64,000 bases of DNA, from positions 620,001 to 684,000 of the forward strand of contig CAWKDG010000012.1 of the NCBI GenBank assembly GCA_963848355.1, written 5' to 3'. The translations under genes were made by a program, and so were the position numbers. This document shows, one piece after another, positions 16,366-24,734 of this stretch (position 1 is the stretch's first letter; each line of letters begins with the position of its first letter). Origin of the DNA: CAWKDG01 sp963848355. GTDB taxonomy: Bacteria > Actinomycetota > Acidimicrobiia > Acidimicrobiales > UBA8190. The notes beneath the pieces are model-generated. The model ran no database searches. It saw only the letters and a list, made by a program, of their open reading frames with translations, and was not told where the DNA came from.

Positions 16366-17142
16366 GTGGCACGTGTGGTGGCCGTGGCAAACCAGAAAGG
16401 TGGAGTCGCCAAGACGACGACCGTCCACTCCCTGGGATACGCCTGGGCCGAATCCGGGTTCCGTGTCCTTCTCGTCGACCTCGACCCCCAGGCCTGCCTG
16501 ACGTATTCGACGGGGCTCGACCCGAGCACGCTCCCGGCTTCGATCCACGATGTCTTCATGCGGACCCTGAAGGCCGCCGATGCCCGCTATGTGGTCAACG
16601 GGATCGACGGCCTCGACATCCTGCCCGCCACCATCGACCTGGCCAGCACCGAGGTCCACCTCCTCACCCGGACGTCGCGCGAGCACGTCCTGCGCCGGGC
16701 CCTGAAGGGTCTCCACGATGAGTACGACATGATCCTGATCGACTGCCCACCGTCGCTCGGGATCCTGTCCATCAACGGCCTCTGTGCGGCCGACGAGGTC
16801 GTGATCCCTCTGCAGTGCGAGACCCTGTGCAGCCGCGGCGTGGGGCAGCTCCTGGAGATGATCGACGACGTGCGGATGTTCGCCAACGCCGATCTCGAAG
16901 TGCGCGGGATCATCAACACCCTGTACGACGAGCGGACGAGTCACGGACGGGTCGTGCTCGCCGACGTGAAGGAACGATACGGGCTGGAGGTCCTCGAACC
17001 ACCGGTGCGCAAATCGGTGCGCTTCGCCGAGGCGCCGGAATTCGGGCGCTGCATCCTGCAACATGCACCGTCGTCGGCCGGTGCCGAGGCCTACCGCGCC
17101 CTCGCCCGGGAACTCGAAGCCGACCGATGCCTCGTCGGCTGA
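16366..17142 (+). CDS. ParA/Soj-family chromosome- or cargo-partitioning ATPase (orphan)
   Basis: A 258-residue P-loop ATPase of the ParA family. It has the deviant Walker A KGGVAKTTT (about 12-20), the Walker A' region LLVDLDPQA, the switch/Walker B YDMILIDCPPSLG, and the C-terminal LYDERTSHGRVVLADVKERY seen in Soj proteins. ParA ATPases position DNA or protein cargo by ATP-driven DNA binding. No ParB or centromere-like repeat lies in the window, so this is probably not the chromosomal parAB locus; it may serve another cargo. The GTG at 16366 sits at the predicted transcription start. Length is normal for Soj. A small zinc-ribbon protein follows after 33 nt. Confidence 0.85.
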   Translation: MARVVAVANQKGGVAKTTTVHSLGYAWAESGFRVLLVDLDPQACLTYSTGLDPSTLPASIHDVFMRTLKAADARYVVNGIDGLDILPATIDLASTEVHLLTRTSREHVLRRALKGLHDEYDMILIDCPPSLGILSINGLCAADEVVIPLQCETLCSRGVGQLLEMIDDVRMFANADLEVRGIINTLYDERTSHGRVVLADVKERYGLEVLEPPVRKSVRFAEAPEFGRCILQHAPSSAGAEAYRALARELEADRCLVG

Positions 17143-17175
17143 TCGCACCGGGAACCCCCGACCGGGAGGTGAGCC

Positions 17176-17730
17176 GTGGCTGAGGCCCCCGATCCGCTCG
17201 GCAAGCGCGCCCTGTTCTGGGCACCCGCCGAGCGCCACGAAGCCGGACCGCGGGGACCGGAGAAGCGCGTCCTCCCCGGACGGCACGCCCTGTTCTCGGC
17301 CGCCGGCGCGGTGACGCCGACGGACGCGCCGAAGAGAAATGCTCCGAAGAGAAATGGGCGACCTCGGCCGCAATTGAGTGGGACGCCGCGGCCCGTCCGT
17401 GCCTCGCGTCCGCCCCGGCCCTCGCCGACTGCCCCCAGGGTGACGGGTAAGGCACCGGCGTCCAGGGTGACGGGCAAGGGACCAGCGTCCAGGGTGTCGA
17501 CCAGAGAGAAGGCCCCACCGAGTGAGGCGGAACGCCACAGCGGTGGGCCGATCAGCCTGTCGTGCTCGAAGTGCGGCACCCACACCGATGTCGACATCCT
17601 CAAGTACCTGGTTCTCCACCTGCCGTGGTGGCTGTGGCGTCCCGGGCGCGGGTACACCAGCCTCATGAAGTGCCCGGCCTGCGGGAAGCGGGCGTGGGTC
17701 AGCGCCTCGTGGGGCCCCGGGAAGGGCTGA
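17176..17730 (+). CDS. Low-complexity protein with C-terminal zinc ribbon, paired with ParA
   Basis: A 184-residue protein. The first ~125 residues are basic, Pro/Ala/Arg-rich and repetitive (GKRALFWAPAE / GRHALFSAAG; APKRN twice; RVTGKAPAS / RVTGKGPAS), likely disordered. The C-terminus has LSCSKCGTHTDVD and LMKCPACGKRAWV, two Cys-x-x-Cys knuckles that should bind one zinc ion, with a Trp-rich segment (LPWWLWRPGRGY) between. GGGAGGTGAG before the GTG 17176 is a strong ribosome-binding site. It is co-transcribed with the ParA gene and could be its cargo adaptor; this is inference from position only. Confidence 0.6.
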   Translation: MAEAPDPLGKRALFWAPAERHEAGPRGPEKRVLPGRHALFSAAGAVTPTDAPKRNAPKRNGRPRPQLSGTPRPVRASRPPRPSPTAPRVTGKAPASRVTGKGPASRVSTREKAPPSEAERHSGGPISLSCSKCGTHTDVDILKYLVLHLPWWLWRPGRGYTSLMKCPACGKRAWVSASWGPGKG

Positions 17731-17731
17731 C

Positions 17732-18040
17732 CTACCTGGCTATGTACCAGGTGAGGCGGTTGCACGAACTGAGGACGGCCAGGTTGTCGGCTTCGGTGCC
17801 GTCGATCACCGAAGAGATCGTCTTCTCGCCACAGCATTTGTGACGCTTGACGGCCACCTTGTCGCCGGTGGTGGGGTCGACGGTGTAAAAGGTGTCCTTC
17901 TTGGCCTTGATCGCTCGACGGACGTCCTTGACCGACTTCTTCTCGAGCGCTCTGGCGCCGCGCACGACACCGATTCCGGTGATGTGGGCGTGGCCGGCCG
18001 CCGGCACACGTTCGACGCACACCACCTTGTACTCGGCCAT
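17732..18040 (-). CDS. DUF3892-family protein
   Basis: A 102-residue protein with the DUF3892 pattern: an N-terminal strand MAEYKVVCVERVPA, HITGIGVVRG, then VRRAIKAKKDTFYTVDPTTGDKV and a C-terminal DGTEADNLAVLSSC (the DGxxxNNLxxLPxC motif). The domain is widespread, small and of unknown function. No membrane segment or signal. GAGGGCGGGG lies a little upstream of the ATG. It ends two nt from the zinc-ribbon gene (convergent). Confidence 0.8.
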   Translation of the reverse strand: MAEYKVVCVERVPAAGHAHITGIGVVRGARALEKKSVKDVRRAIKAKKDTFYTVDPTTGDKVAVKRHKCCGEKTISSVIDGTEADNLAVLSSCNRLTWYIAR

Positions 18041-18112
18041 GGAACCCCGCCCTCGTCCCGCCGGGAACCGCTGCCCCCCCGGACCACGGCCATGGTAGGC
18101 ACGATTATCGGG

Positions 18113-19594
18113 TCAGGTGGCGGGACCGCTGGCCAGTTGGACGGTGGCGGTGTGGGAGGCACCCTCGGCGTCGACCCACCCCACTTGCACCGAAGCGCCC
18201 GGGTGGTAGCCGGCGATGATCGATGAGAGCGACTGCGGGCTACTCACGGTCTGTCCGCCGACGGACGTGATCACGTCGCCCTCGGCCAGTCCTGCTCCAT
18301 CGGCGGGCGTACCGGACGCCACACCGCAGACGGCTGCTCCGGGTGTCGACGACCCGCCCTGGCCGAGACCACCGAGACCGTCAACCGCGCAGTCAGAGAT
18401 GGATGCGGCAACGTTGACGCCGAGCAGAGCGGTGGCCCCGATGTGCACGGCCGACGAGCTCCGTCCCGCTTCGATCTGCTTGGCGATGGTGATCGCCGTG
18501 TTGATGGGAATGGCGTACCCGTCGCCGCCGGTCGAGGAGAACGAGGCCTCCGATGCGGCCGTGTCGATGCCGACCACGTGTCCCGCGGTGTTGACGAGCG
18601 GCCCACCGGAGTCACCCGGCTGGACATTGGCGTTCACCTCGATGAGCCCTGTCAACTGTTCGGGGTTACTGCCGTCGTCGTCGCTGGCCGTGATGGACTG
18701 GTCGAGCGTGGTCACCGTTCCGGGCGCCACGCTCGGCGTGCCGCCCGTGCCGCCGGCGTTGCCGATGGCCACGATGGACTGACCGACGGTCACCTTCGAC
18801 GAGTCGCCGATGGTGACGGTTTTCAGTCCCGACGCCCCGTGGAGCTGGATGACGGCGAGATCGCCGGTGCGGTCGTAACCCACGACCGAGGCCGTGTAGG
18901 TCCGTCCGTTGCCGATGTCGGTGACGGAGATGGAGGTCGCTCCGTCGATGACGTGGTTGTTGGTGAGCACCTCACCGGACGAGGTGAGCACCTGGCCCGT
19001 TCCGGCCGCCGAATCGCGTTGGTAGCCGAGGACCACGTTGATGTCCACGAGACCGGGGTCCACCTTGGCCGCGACCGACGCCGCGTTGGCCGAACCGGAC
19101 GAGCCCGTGCCTGACGGCGGGGGCGTCGTTCCCGAACCCCCGCCGGACGGCGCGAACAATCCCGAACCGCCGTTGGACGGAGTGCCCCCGTTGACGGCGG
19201 CGTTCGGGGTGACGCTCGCCGGTCGACGGACGGCGTAGCCCAGACCCACGCCGACGAGGAGGGAGATGACCACGACCGCCCCGATCAGGGGGATCAAGCG
19301 TGGGTGACGGCGCACGGAGCCGGGAGCCGGGGGGATGGGCAGGGGGCCCCAGGCCAATCCATAGGGGGTGGAGATGGGTCCCCATGCGGCCCCGCCGGCA
19401 CCGGAGGAGGGGGGCGCCGTGGGCGGCATCGGCGGGGGCGGGGGCGACCAGGCGCCGGAGACGGGACCGAGGGCGATGGGAGCGGCCGGCTCGGGACCGA
19501 CATCGGCGACCGGGCCGGGGTCGCCCACCTGGGGAGAAGTCGGGTTCGGGGTCCGGTCGTCGGGGACCGGAGCGGAGGGGTCGGGGGTGTTCAT
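18113..19594 (-). CDS. Membrane-anchored HtrA/DegP-type serine protease with PDZ domain
   Basis: A 493-residue protein. Residues 1-95 are Pro-rich and cytoplasmic; one membrane segment follows (about 100-122, LIPLIGAVVVISLLVGVGLG); then a Ser/Gly linker and a trypsin-like domain with the triad H214 (TNNHVIDG), D245 (TGDLAVIQL) and S329 (GDSGGPLV). A C-terminal PDZ domain is seen (ADGAGLAEGDVITSVGGQTV). Such actinobacterial HtrA/PepD proteases face outward and handle misfolded or signalling proteins in the cell envelope. AGGAGATCC before the ATG is a clear ribosome-binding site. Length and order of domains are normal. Confidence 0.9.
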   Translation of the reverse strand: MNTPDPSAPVPDDRTPNPTSPQVGDPGPVADVGPEPAAPIALGPVSGAWSPPPPPMPPTAPPSSGAGGAAWGPISTPYGLAWGPLPIPPAPGSVRRHPRLIPLIGAVVVISLLVGVGLGYAVRRPASVTPNAAVNGGTPSNGGSGLFAPSGGGSGTTPPPSGTGSSGSANAASVAAKVDPGLVDINVVLGYQRDSAAGTGQVLTSSGEVLTNNHVIDGATSISVTDIGNGRTYTASVVGYDRTGDLAVIQLHGASGLKTVTIGDSSKVTVGQSIVAIGNAGGTGGTPSVAPGTVTTLDQSITASDDDGSNPEQLTGLIEVNANVQPGDSGGPLVNTAGHVVGIDTAASEASFSSTGGDGYAIPINTAITIAKQIEAGRSSSAVHIGATALLGVNVAASISDCAVDGLGGLGQGGSSTPGAAVCGVASGTPADGAGLAEGDVITSVGGQTVSSPQSLSSIIAGYHPGASVQVGWVDAEGASHTATVQLASGPAT

Positions 19595-19812
19595 GGATCT
19601 CCTCAGGAGTTCTCGAGCACTGGTGCGATCATCTGCTCCTCAGTACACCGACATTTCCTGAGGATTCGCTTTGGTCCGCCTGTGAGTTCGGCCAGACGAA
19701 CCCGGGGCACCCGGTCGAACCACCGTTACGAGGCCGGAGCCATCTAGGTTGACGGAAATCGCTCCACCCAGAGGCTATCGGACCGACGCACGGGGTTGAT
19801 GACAGATTGGAC

Positions 19813-20728
19813 GTGAATTTGGAGGAGACGGACCTGCTGCCGGTGCCTGATCCGGTCGGCGCCGTCGTCGTCCAGGAACCCCTGGGGAGGGGTCCGGGGC
19901 ACTGGGCCGGGGGACCGAGCGCCGCCCTCGGCCCCGACGGGGCCGTCTACCTCGGCTACCGCTTCCGTCGCCCCTTCGGGGAGGGCAGGGGCTTCGCCAA
20001 CGTGGTGGCCCGGTCCACCGACGGCGAGCACTTCGAGACGCTCGCCGACACTCGACCGGAAGGCCTTCTCCTGTGAGTCTCTCGAGCGCCCCGCCCTGGT
20101 GGCCGTGCCCGGCGGCGGGTGGCGGATCTATGTCAGTTGCGCCACCCCGGGGACCTACCACTGGAGGGTGGACCTCATCGAGGCATCCGATCCCTCACGG
20201 TTCGATCCCGGTTCGGCTCGGACGGTGCTGCCCGGAGACGACCTCACCGGGGTGAAGGACCCCGTCATTCTGTGGCACGACGGTCTGTGGCACATGTGGC
20301 TGTGCTGCCATCCACTCGACGACGACGACGCCACCGACCGGATGTGGACGCGTTACGGCACGAGCACCGACGGAATCGACTGGGACCTCCACGACACCGC
20401 CCTCGGACCCACACCGGGACAGTGGGACGCCCGGGGGGCGAGGGTCAGCCACGTACTGGTCGGGGACACGGGGTGGCGGGCGTACTACGACGGCCGGGCG
20501 ACGGCCGAGGAGAACGCCGAGGAGCGCACCGGCGTGGCCGTGGGCACCGGGCCGGGCCGATTGGTTCCCCGCCCCGGCCCGGTGGCGGCGTCGCCGTGGG
20601 GCAGCGGGTCGTTGCGCTACCTGTCGGGGGTGACGTTTCCCGACGGCGGCATGCGTCTCTACTACGAGGCGAGCCTCCTCGACGGGGCCCACGATCTGCG
20701 CACCGAGTACGTCCCGCCCTCGCGGTAG
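19813..20728 (+). pseudogene. Beta-propeller glycosidase-like protein (GH32/43/68-type fold), frameshifted
   Basis: Two frames join into one protein of about 300 residues. The first frame ends at TGA 20073 after FETLADTRPEG; the second continues with FSCESLERPALVAVPGGGWR. One extra base near 20062-20066 explains this. The combined protein shows propeller-blade strands typical of glycosidases of the GH43 clan or glycosylphosphorylases (HWAGGPSAALGPDG, GVKDPVILWHDGLWHMWLC, WDARGARVSHVLVGDTGWRAYYDG). No secretion signal is seen. Substrate is unknown. The start is uncertain (TTG 19807 or GTG 19813). It overlaps the end of the sulfotransferase gene by 67 bp, tail to tail. The gene may be intact in the organism if the shift is an assembly error. 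Confidence 0.6.
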
Positions 20729-21633
20729 GTACGCCACTGGGCGAGGTCCCACCCCGTCAGCCCCTCGAGCAGGGTGATGTCGTCGGAGAAGTAACCGATC
20801 AGCTCCGCCCGCTCCTCGGGTGCGAGCTCGGGGCGGTGCTGGGGTGCCCGCTGGATCAACCACAGCAACGGGATGGAGGCCTTGCGCCACACCTGCGGGG
20901 GAAGATGGCGGCCGACGGCGGCGCCACCGCGCATCGCTCCCTGGAGAAGTCTCGTCGTCGGCGTGGGCGGCACGTAGGTGCCGACATTCTGGGCCGGGGC
21001 GTGGTCGAGAACGCCCTCGTCGACACCGAGGAAGCGGCACACGGCATCCAGGGTGCGGTCGGCCTCCTCCACCAACCACTTGTAGCGGAGCACGAGCACC
21101 TGCTCCCGGGGGAAGACGGAGTACAGGTGTGCGAGCTGGCGCCCGTAGAGGCCCGTCTCGAGGTAGCGCCAGAACGGTGCCCATCCGGCCTCGACGCGCG
21201 TCTCCTCGGCGGCGCAGGCGTCGGCGAAGTTGTCGATCGTCTCCAGTCCGTCGGCCCACAGGTGGGCCCAGTTCGAGTAGGCGCGATCCACCGGGTCCCG
21301 CAGGATGGCGATGAGGCGGGCATCGGGGACGCGGCGCCGGATGCGGTCGAGAGCAGGCCGGTCGGCCAGATAGAACGGCGTCGACTCACCCCGCAGGACC
21401 CCGGCGGGGGCGGCGGCGAACAGCCGCTCGTAGTCGGCGGGGCGCCAGATCCATTCGCGATAGCTGTGCGCGTCACCGGGTCCGCCCTGGTCCGGAGGAG
21501 GACCGTCACACAGGAAGAACTTCGGTTCTTTGACCACGGACATGAAGAGCTGTGGATGATGGGCCAAGGCCTTGTGGAGCGCGGTGGTACCTGCCTTTGG
21601 GGCGCCGACGACGAAGAAGTCCGGGAGCGCCAC
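20662..21633 (-). CDS. PAPS-dependent sulfotransferase
   Basis: A 323-residue cytoplasmic sulfotransferase of the heparan/carbohydrate type. The PAPS 5'-phosphosulfate loop is FFVVGAPKAGTTAL near the N-terminus, and the 3'-phosphate motif is IAILRDPVDRAYSNW in the middle. The enzyme would move sulfate from PAPS to a hydroxyl of a glycan or lipid; the acceptor is unknown. The GTG start at 21633 follows GAGG at short distance. The gene lies 10 nt after the GGDEF-EAL gene on the same strand, so they are likely co-transcribed. Length is normal. Confidence 0.85.
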   Translation of the reverse strand: MALPDFFVVGAPKAGTTALHKALAHHPQLFMSVVKEPKFFLCDGPPPDQGGPGDAHSYREWIWRPADYERLFAAAPAGVLRGESTPFYLADRPALDRIRRRVPDARLIAILRDPVDRAYSNWAHLWADGLETIDNFADACAAEETRVEAGWAPFWRYLETGLYGRQLAHLYSVFPREQVLVLRYKWLVEEADRTLDAVCRFLGVDEGVLDHAPAQNVGTYVPPTPTTRLLQGAMRGGAAVGRHLPPQVWRKASIPLLWLIQRAPQHRPELAPEERAELIGYFSDDITLLEGLTGWDLAQWRTYREGGTYSVRRSWAPSRRLAS

Positions 21634-21643
21634 GATCCGATCC

Positions 21644-23728
21644 TCAGGCCACCGGGCCGAAGCGGGAACCGACGGATACGACCGGCTGTGTCACGGGGGC
21701 GCTCCCGACAACAGTCGACGGATAGGTCATGTCTATCAATCCACTAGTATTCATCATCATCGCCGGTACGATCTCGCAGGTCAAGGACCCTGTCATCGAA
21801 TTCACAGGGACGTAATCGAGCGAAGTCGGGCCGAGGTGGCTTCCCCGGCCGGCGCCAGGGGGCCGAGTCGTGGCGCGGGCGGCGTGCTGGCGATGGAGGG
21901 CGATCTCCTGATCCATGAGGGCGGCCACCAGATCGTCTTCGGTCAGCGGTCGCGCCAGGTGGTACCCCTGGAGGATGTCGAAATCGAAGGCGACCATCCG
22001 ATCGAACAGCTCCTCGTTCTCGACCCCTTCGGCCACCGCCACCAGACCCAGACGGTGGGCCAGCTCCCTGACGGTTCGCACGATGGTCTCGTCGGCCGGG
22101 GACGTCGACGAGCGCAGGACGAATCGCTGATCGACCTTGAGTTCGTCGAGGGGGAGATCGGGCAGAACGGACAGCGACGTGTAGCCCGTTCCGAAGTCGT
22201 CGATGGAGACCCGGACTCCCCGGTCGTGGAGGGGACGCAGCAGGGCGACGGCGCTCAGGAGATCGATGGCCGCCGTCTCGGTCACCTCGACGGTCAGGCT
22301 CGAGGGCGGCAGGTGGCGGTCCTCCAACTCCGAGAGGATCCACTGGGCCAGGTCGGGGACCGTGAGCGAGGTGGCCGACAGGTTCACCGACACGGGGATC
22401 TCGAGGCCGGCCCGACGCCAGCGCACCTGGGCGTCGAGCGCCTCGCCCATCACCCACTCGGTGAGCCGGTCGATGAGGCCGGTGCGCTCGGAGAGCGGGA
22501 CGAACATGCCCGGGGGGACCGATCCGAGCGTGAGACTGTTCCAGCGCAGCAGCGCCTCGGCCGACACGATCTGCAGGGAGCGGGTGTCCACCTGGGGTTG
22601 ATAGGCGAGCGACAGTTCGCCGTGCTCGGAAGCCAGGCGAAGGCGGGCCAGGAGGGCGAGGTCGGCGGCGGTCAGAGCGCCCTCGTCGCCCGACCACGTG
22701 ACATGGGCCCGGCCCTGGGCGGCGGCCCGTTGTGCGCTCAAGGTGGCCCGGCGAATCAGCTCGGGCACGTCGTCGCCGTCCCACGGGGCGATGGCCAGTC
22801 CGACGTTCGCCCGCAGGGAGATCTCGATGTCGTCCACCAGATACCGACCCGCCGTGATGGCCTCGCGCAGGGTCTCGGCCAGTGCTTCGGCGCGACGGTC
22901 GGCCTCGGCCCGGGTCGCTCCGCCGCTGGGGCCGAACCCGTTGATGACCACCAGCTCGTCGCCGTCGACGCGGCCGATCTCGGCATCGGCGGGGAGGACC
23001 TGACCCAGGTTCTCGACGGCTCGGCGCAGCAACTCGGTCCCGACGTGGTAACCGAGGGCCTCGCGGGCATCGCCGATCCCCTTCACGAAGACCGAGGCGA
23101 CCACAAAGGGGTCCTCCGTGTCCCGCCCGGCCATCCGATCGGCCAGTCCGAAGCCGTTGGGCAATCCGGTGTCGGGATCGACGCCGCCCCGACGCTGGAC
23201 GGTGCGGGCCAGGAGAATGATGGTCAACGAGACCGACAGCGCGCCGATCACCTCGAGGAAGACGATCACCGCCGAACGCCCGACGCCCCACCGGGTCGCC
23301 GTCGCTCCCCAGAAGGCACCGCCGACGACGAGCTGCTGGACGAGAACGGCGCGCAGCGAGAGGAACAGAGCAGGGGCCACGGCGATGGGGACCAGCACCA
23401 TGAGATAGCCGAACGAGGCCATGGTGCCACCCCCGGCGGCCACCAGCACCACGACCTCGAGGGCGATGAAGGCCATCAGGACCCGGCACCATTGCAGGCC
23501 GATGTCCCGGACCCGGAGGAGGACGATCCAGACGGCGACCGTGACCACCTCGACGGCGGTGACGGCCACGATGTTGGTCGACGCCGTCCCGACGACCCCG
23601 GCGATCACCGGCCACACCAGCACGGCCAGGGCATAGACGATGCGCAGGACCGAGAGCGGACTGAGCAGCTCGAGAGGGGCGCCCAGGGCGAACCAGGAAC
23701 GCGTCTTCGGGAACAGGCGGCTCTTCAC
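21644..23728 (-). CDS. Membrane GGDEF-EAL protein: degenerate GGDEF, intact EAL phosphodiesterase
   Basis: A 694-residue protein with about six membrane helices in residues 15-195, a GGDEF domain (about 200-370) and an EAL domain (about 380-630). The GGDEF signature is replaced by RVDGDELVV, so cyclase activity is doubtful. The EAL domain keeps catalytic motifs: AEALLRW, VNLSA, IDDFGTGYTSL, ELKVDQRFV, AEGVEN and LQGYHLARPL, so c-di-GMP breakdown is likely. A ~70-residue tail follows. GTG 23728 is chosen because GGAGG lies just upstream; the longer frame starts from TTG at 23878 without such a site. c-di-GMP often controls pili and surface polysaccharide, and a prepilin operon lies nearby. Confidence 0.88.
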   Translation of the reverse strand: MKSRLFPKTRSWFALGAPLELLSPLSVLRIVYALAVLVWPVIAGVVGTASTNIVAVTAVEVVTVAVWIVLLRVRDIGLQWCRVLMAFIALEVVVLVAAGGGTMASFGYLMVLVPIAVAPALFLSLRAVLVQQLVVGGAFWGATATRWGVGRSAVIVFLEVIGALSVSLTIILLARTVQRRGGVDPDTGLPNGFGLADRMAGRDTEDPFVVASVFVKGIGDAREALGYHVGTELLRRAVENLGQVLPADAEIGRVDGDELVVINGFGPSGGATRAEADRRAEALAETLREAITAGRYLVDDIEISLRANVGLAIAPWDGDDVPELIRRATLSAQRAAAQGRAHVTWSGDEGALTAADLALLARLRLASEHGELSLAYQPQVDTRSLQIVSAEALLRWNSLTLGSVPPGMFVPLSERTGLIDRLTEWVMGEALDAQVRWRRAGLEIPVSVNLSATSLTVPDLAQWILSELEDRHLPPSSLTVEVTETAAIDLLSAVALLRPLHDRGVRVSIDDFGTGYTSLSVLPDLPLDELKVDQRFVLRSSTSPADETIVRTVRELAHRLGLVAVAEGVENEELFDRMVAFDFDILQGYHLARPLTEDDLVAALMDQEIALHRQHAARATTRPPGAGRGSHLGPTSLDYVPVNSMTGSLTCEIVPAMMMNTSGLIDMTYPSTVVGSAPVTQPVVSVGSRFGPVA

Positions 23729-23906
23729 CTGAGCCTCCGACGCCAGCCGGGTGCTCTTCACCGGTTTGCTGGCACTGCCCCCCGGTGTCGCCCAGCCCCG
23801 CCACGTCGTGTCCGACGACTGCCGTGACTTCACTCCTGGGTCATCGTCACACCGGACGAAAGGCGTAAACGACAACAACCCAACAACACCGGCGACGCTG
23901 GGACGG

Positions 23907-24680
23907 TCAGCTCGACAAGATGTGCTCCAGGCCGGTCGAGATGGCGTCCCACGCCGGGCCGCCGGGGTCGATCAGCTCCCGGTGGCCGACCCCCGGAAGG
24001 GGGACGTACCGGGTGTCGTCCCCCGCCGCCGCGGCCAGCTCGGCGTAGGTCTCGCTCATCGACGGCGGCACGACGGCGTCCTCGAGACCGTGGATCAGGA
24101 TCTGGGGTACGCCGAGGGGCAACAGGGCGGCCGGGGAGGTCACCGCCAGGCGGTCGGGCGCCGGGGGCGAACCGGATCCGAGAAGTCTGGCCACGGCGTC
24201 GCCGCCGATACCCGAGGACGCCGCCGCCGCCAGGTCGCACACGGCGGCGAGGGCGACGGCGCCACGGACGACGACCTTCATCGACGAGCCGGGGGAACCG
24301 TCGGGAAGACGATGGCGACCGGCCGCCCACAGAGCGAGGGTCCCCCCGGCGGAATGGCCACAGGTCGCCACCCGATCGGCGTCGATGCCGGACAACGACG
24401 CCACGTGATCGACGGCGTCGGCGATGTCCTCGAACGTCTGCGGCCATCCCCCGCCCCCGCCCAGCGGTCCGATGCGTCGGTACTCGATGTTCCATGCCGC
24501 CCAGCCCCGGTCCACCACGGCATGGGCCAGTCGTCCCATCAACGTCTTCGTGAACTGGGCCCGCCAGAACCCGCCGTGGATCAGGACGACCAGGGGCAGA
24601 TCGCCGGTCGTCTCCGTCGGCACCCACAGGTCCCCCACCTGACCGCGACGCGTGCCGTAAGGGATCCGGGTGCGACGCAT
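23907..24680 (-). CDS. Alpha/beta-hydrolase (esterase, BD-FAE-like)
   Basis: A 257-residue cytoplasmic alpha/beta hydrolase. VVLIHGGFWRAQF carries the oxyanion HGG; the nucleophile elbow is TCGHSAGGTLALW; the acid is in IHGLEDAVVPP; the His is in PGVGHRELI. It resembles kynurenine formamidase/BD-FAE-type carboxylesterases; the substrate is unknown. ATG 24680 is preferred over the GTG at 24689 because TAACGT (24688-24693) lies exactly in -10 position for a leaderless start at the ATG. It lies between the prepilin operon and the GGDEF-EAL gene on the same strand. Confidence 0.8.
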   Translation of the reverse strand: MRRTRIPYGTRRGQVGDLWVPTETTGDLPLVVLIHGGFWRAQFTKTLMGRLAHAVVDRGWAAWNIEYRRIGPLGGGGGWPQTFEDIADAVDHVASLSGIDADRVATCGHSAGGTLALWAAGRHRLPDGSPGSSMKVVVRGAVALAAVCDLAAAASSGIGGDAVARLLGSGSPPAPDRLAVTSPAALLPLGVPQILIHGLEDAVVPPSMSETYAELAAAAGDDTRYVPLPGVGHRELIDPGGPAWDAISTGLEHILSS

Positions 24681-24687
24681 GGGCGAC

Positions 24688-24693
24688 ACGTTA
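24688..24693 (-). promoter_or_regulatory. -10 element TAACGT of the esterase gene
   Basis: On the minus strand TAACGT is followed after seven nt by the ATG at 24680, so transcription would begin at or next to the start codon. No clear -35 is seen. Confidence 0.45.
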
Positions 24694-24734
24694 GCGGCGC
24701 GGGCCGCGCCGTCACGTGTGCGCCTGAGGACTGC

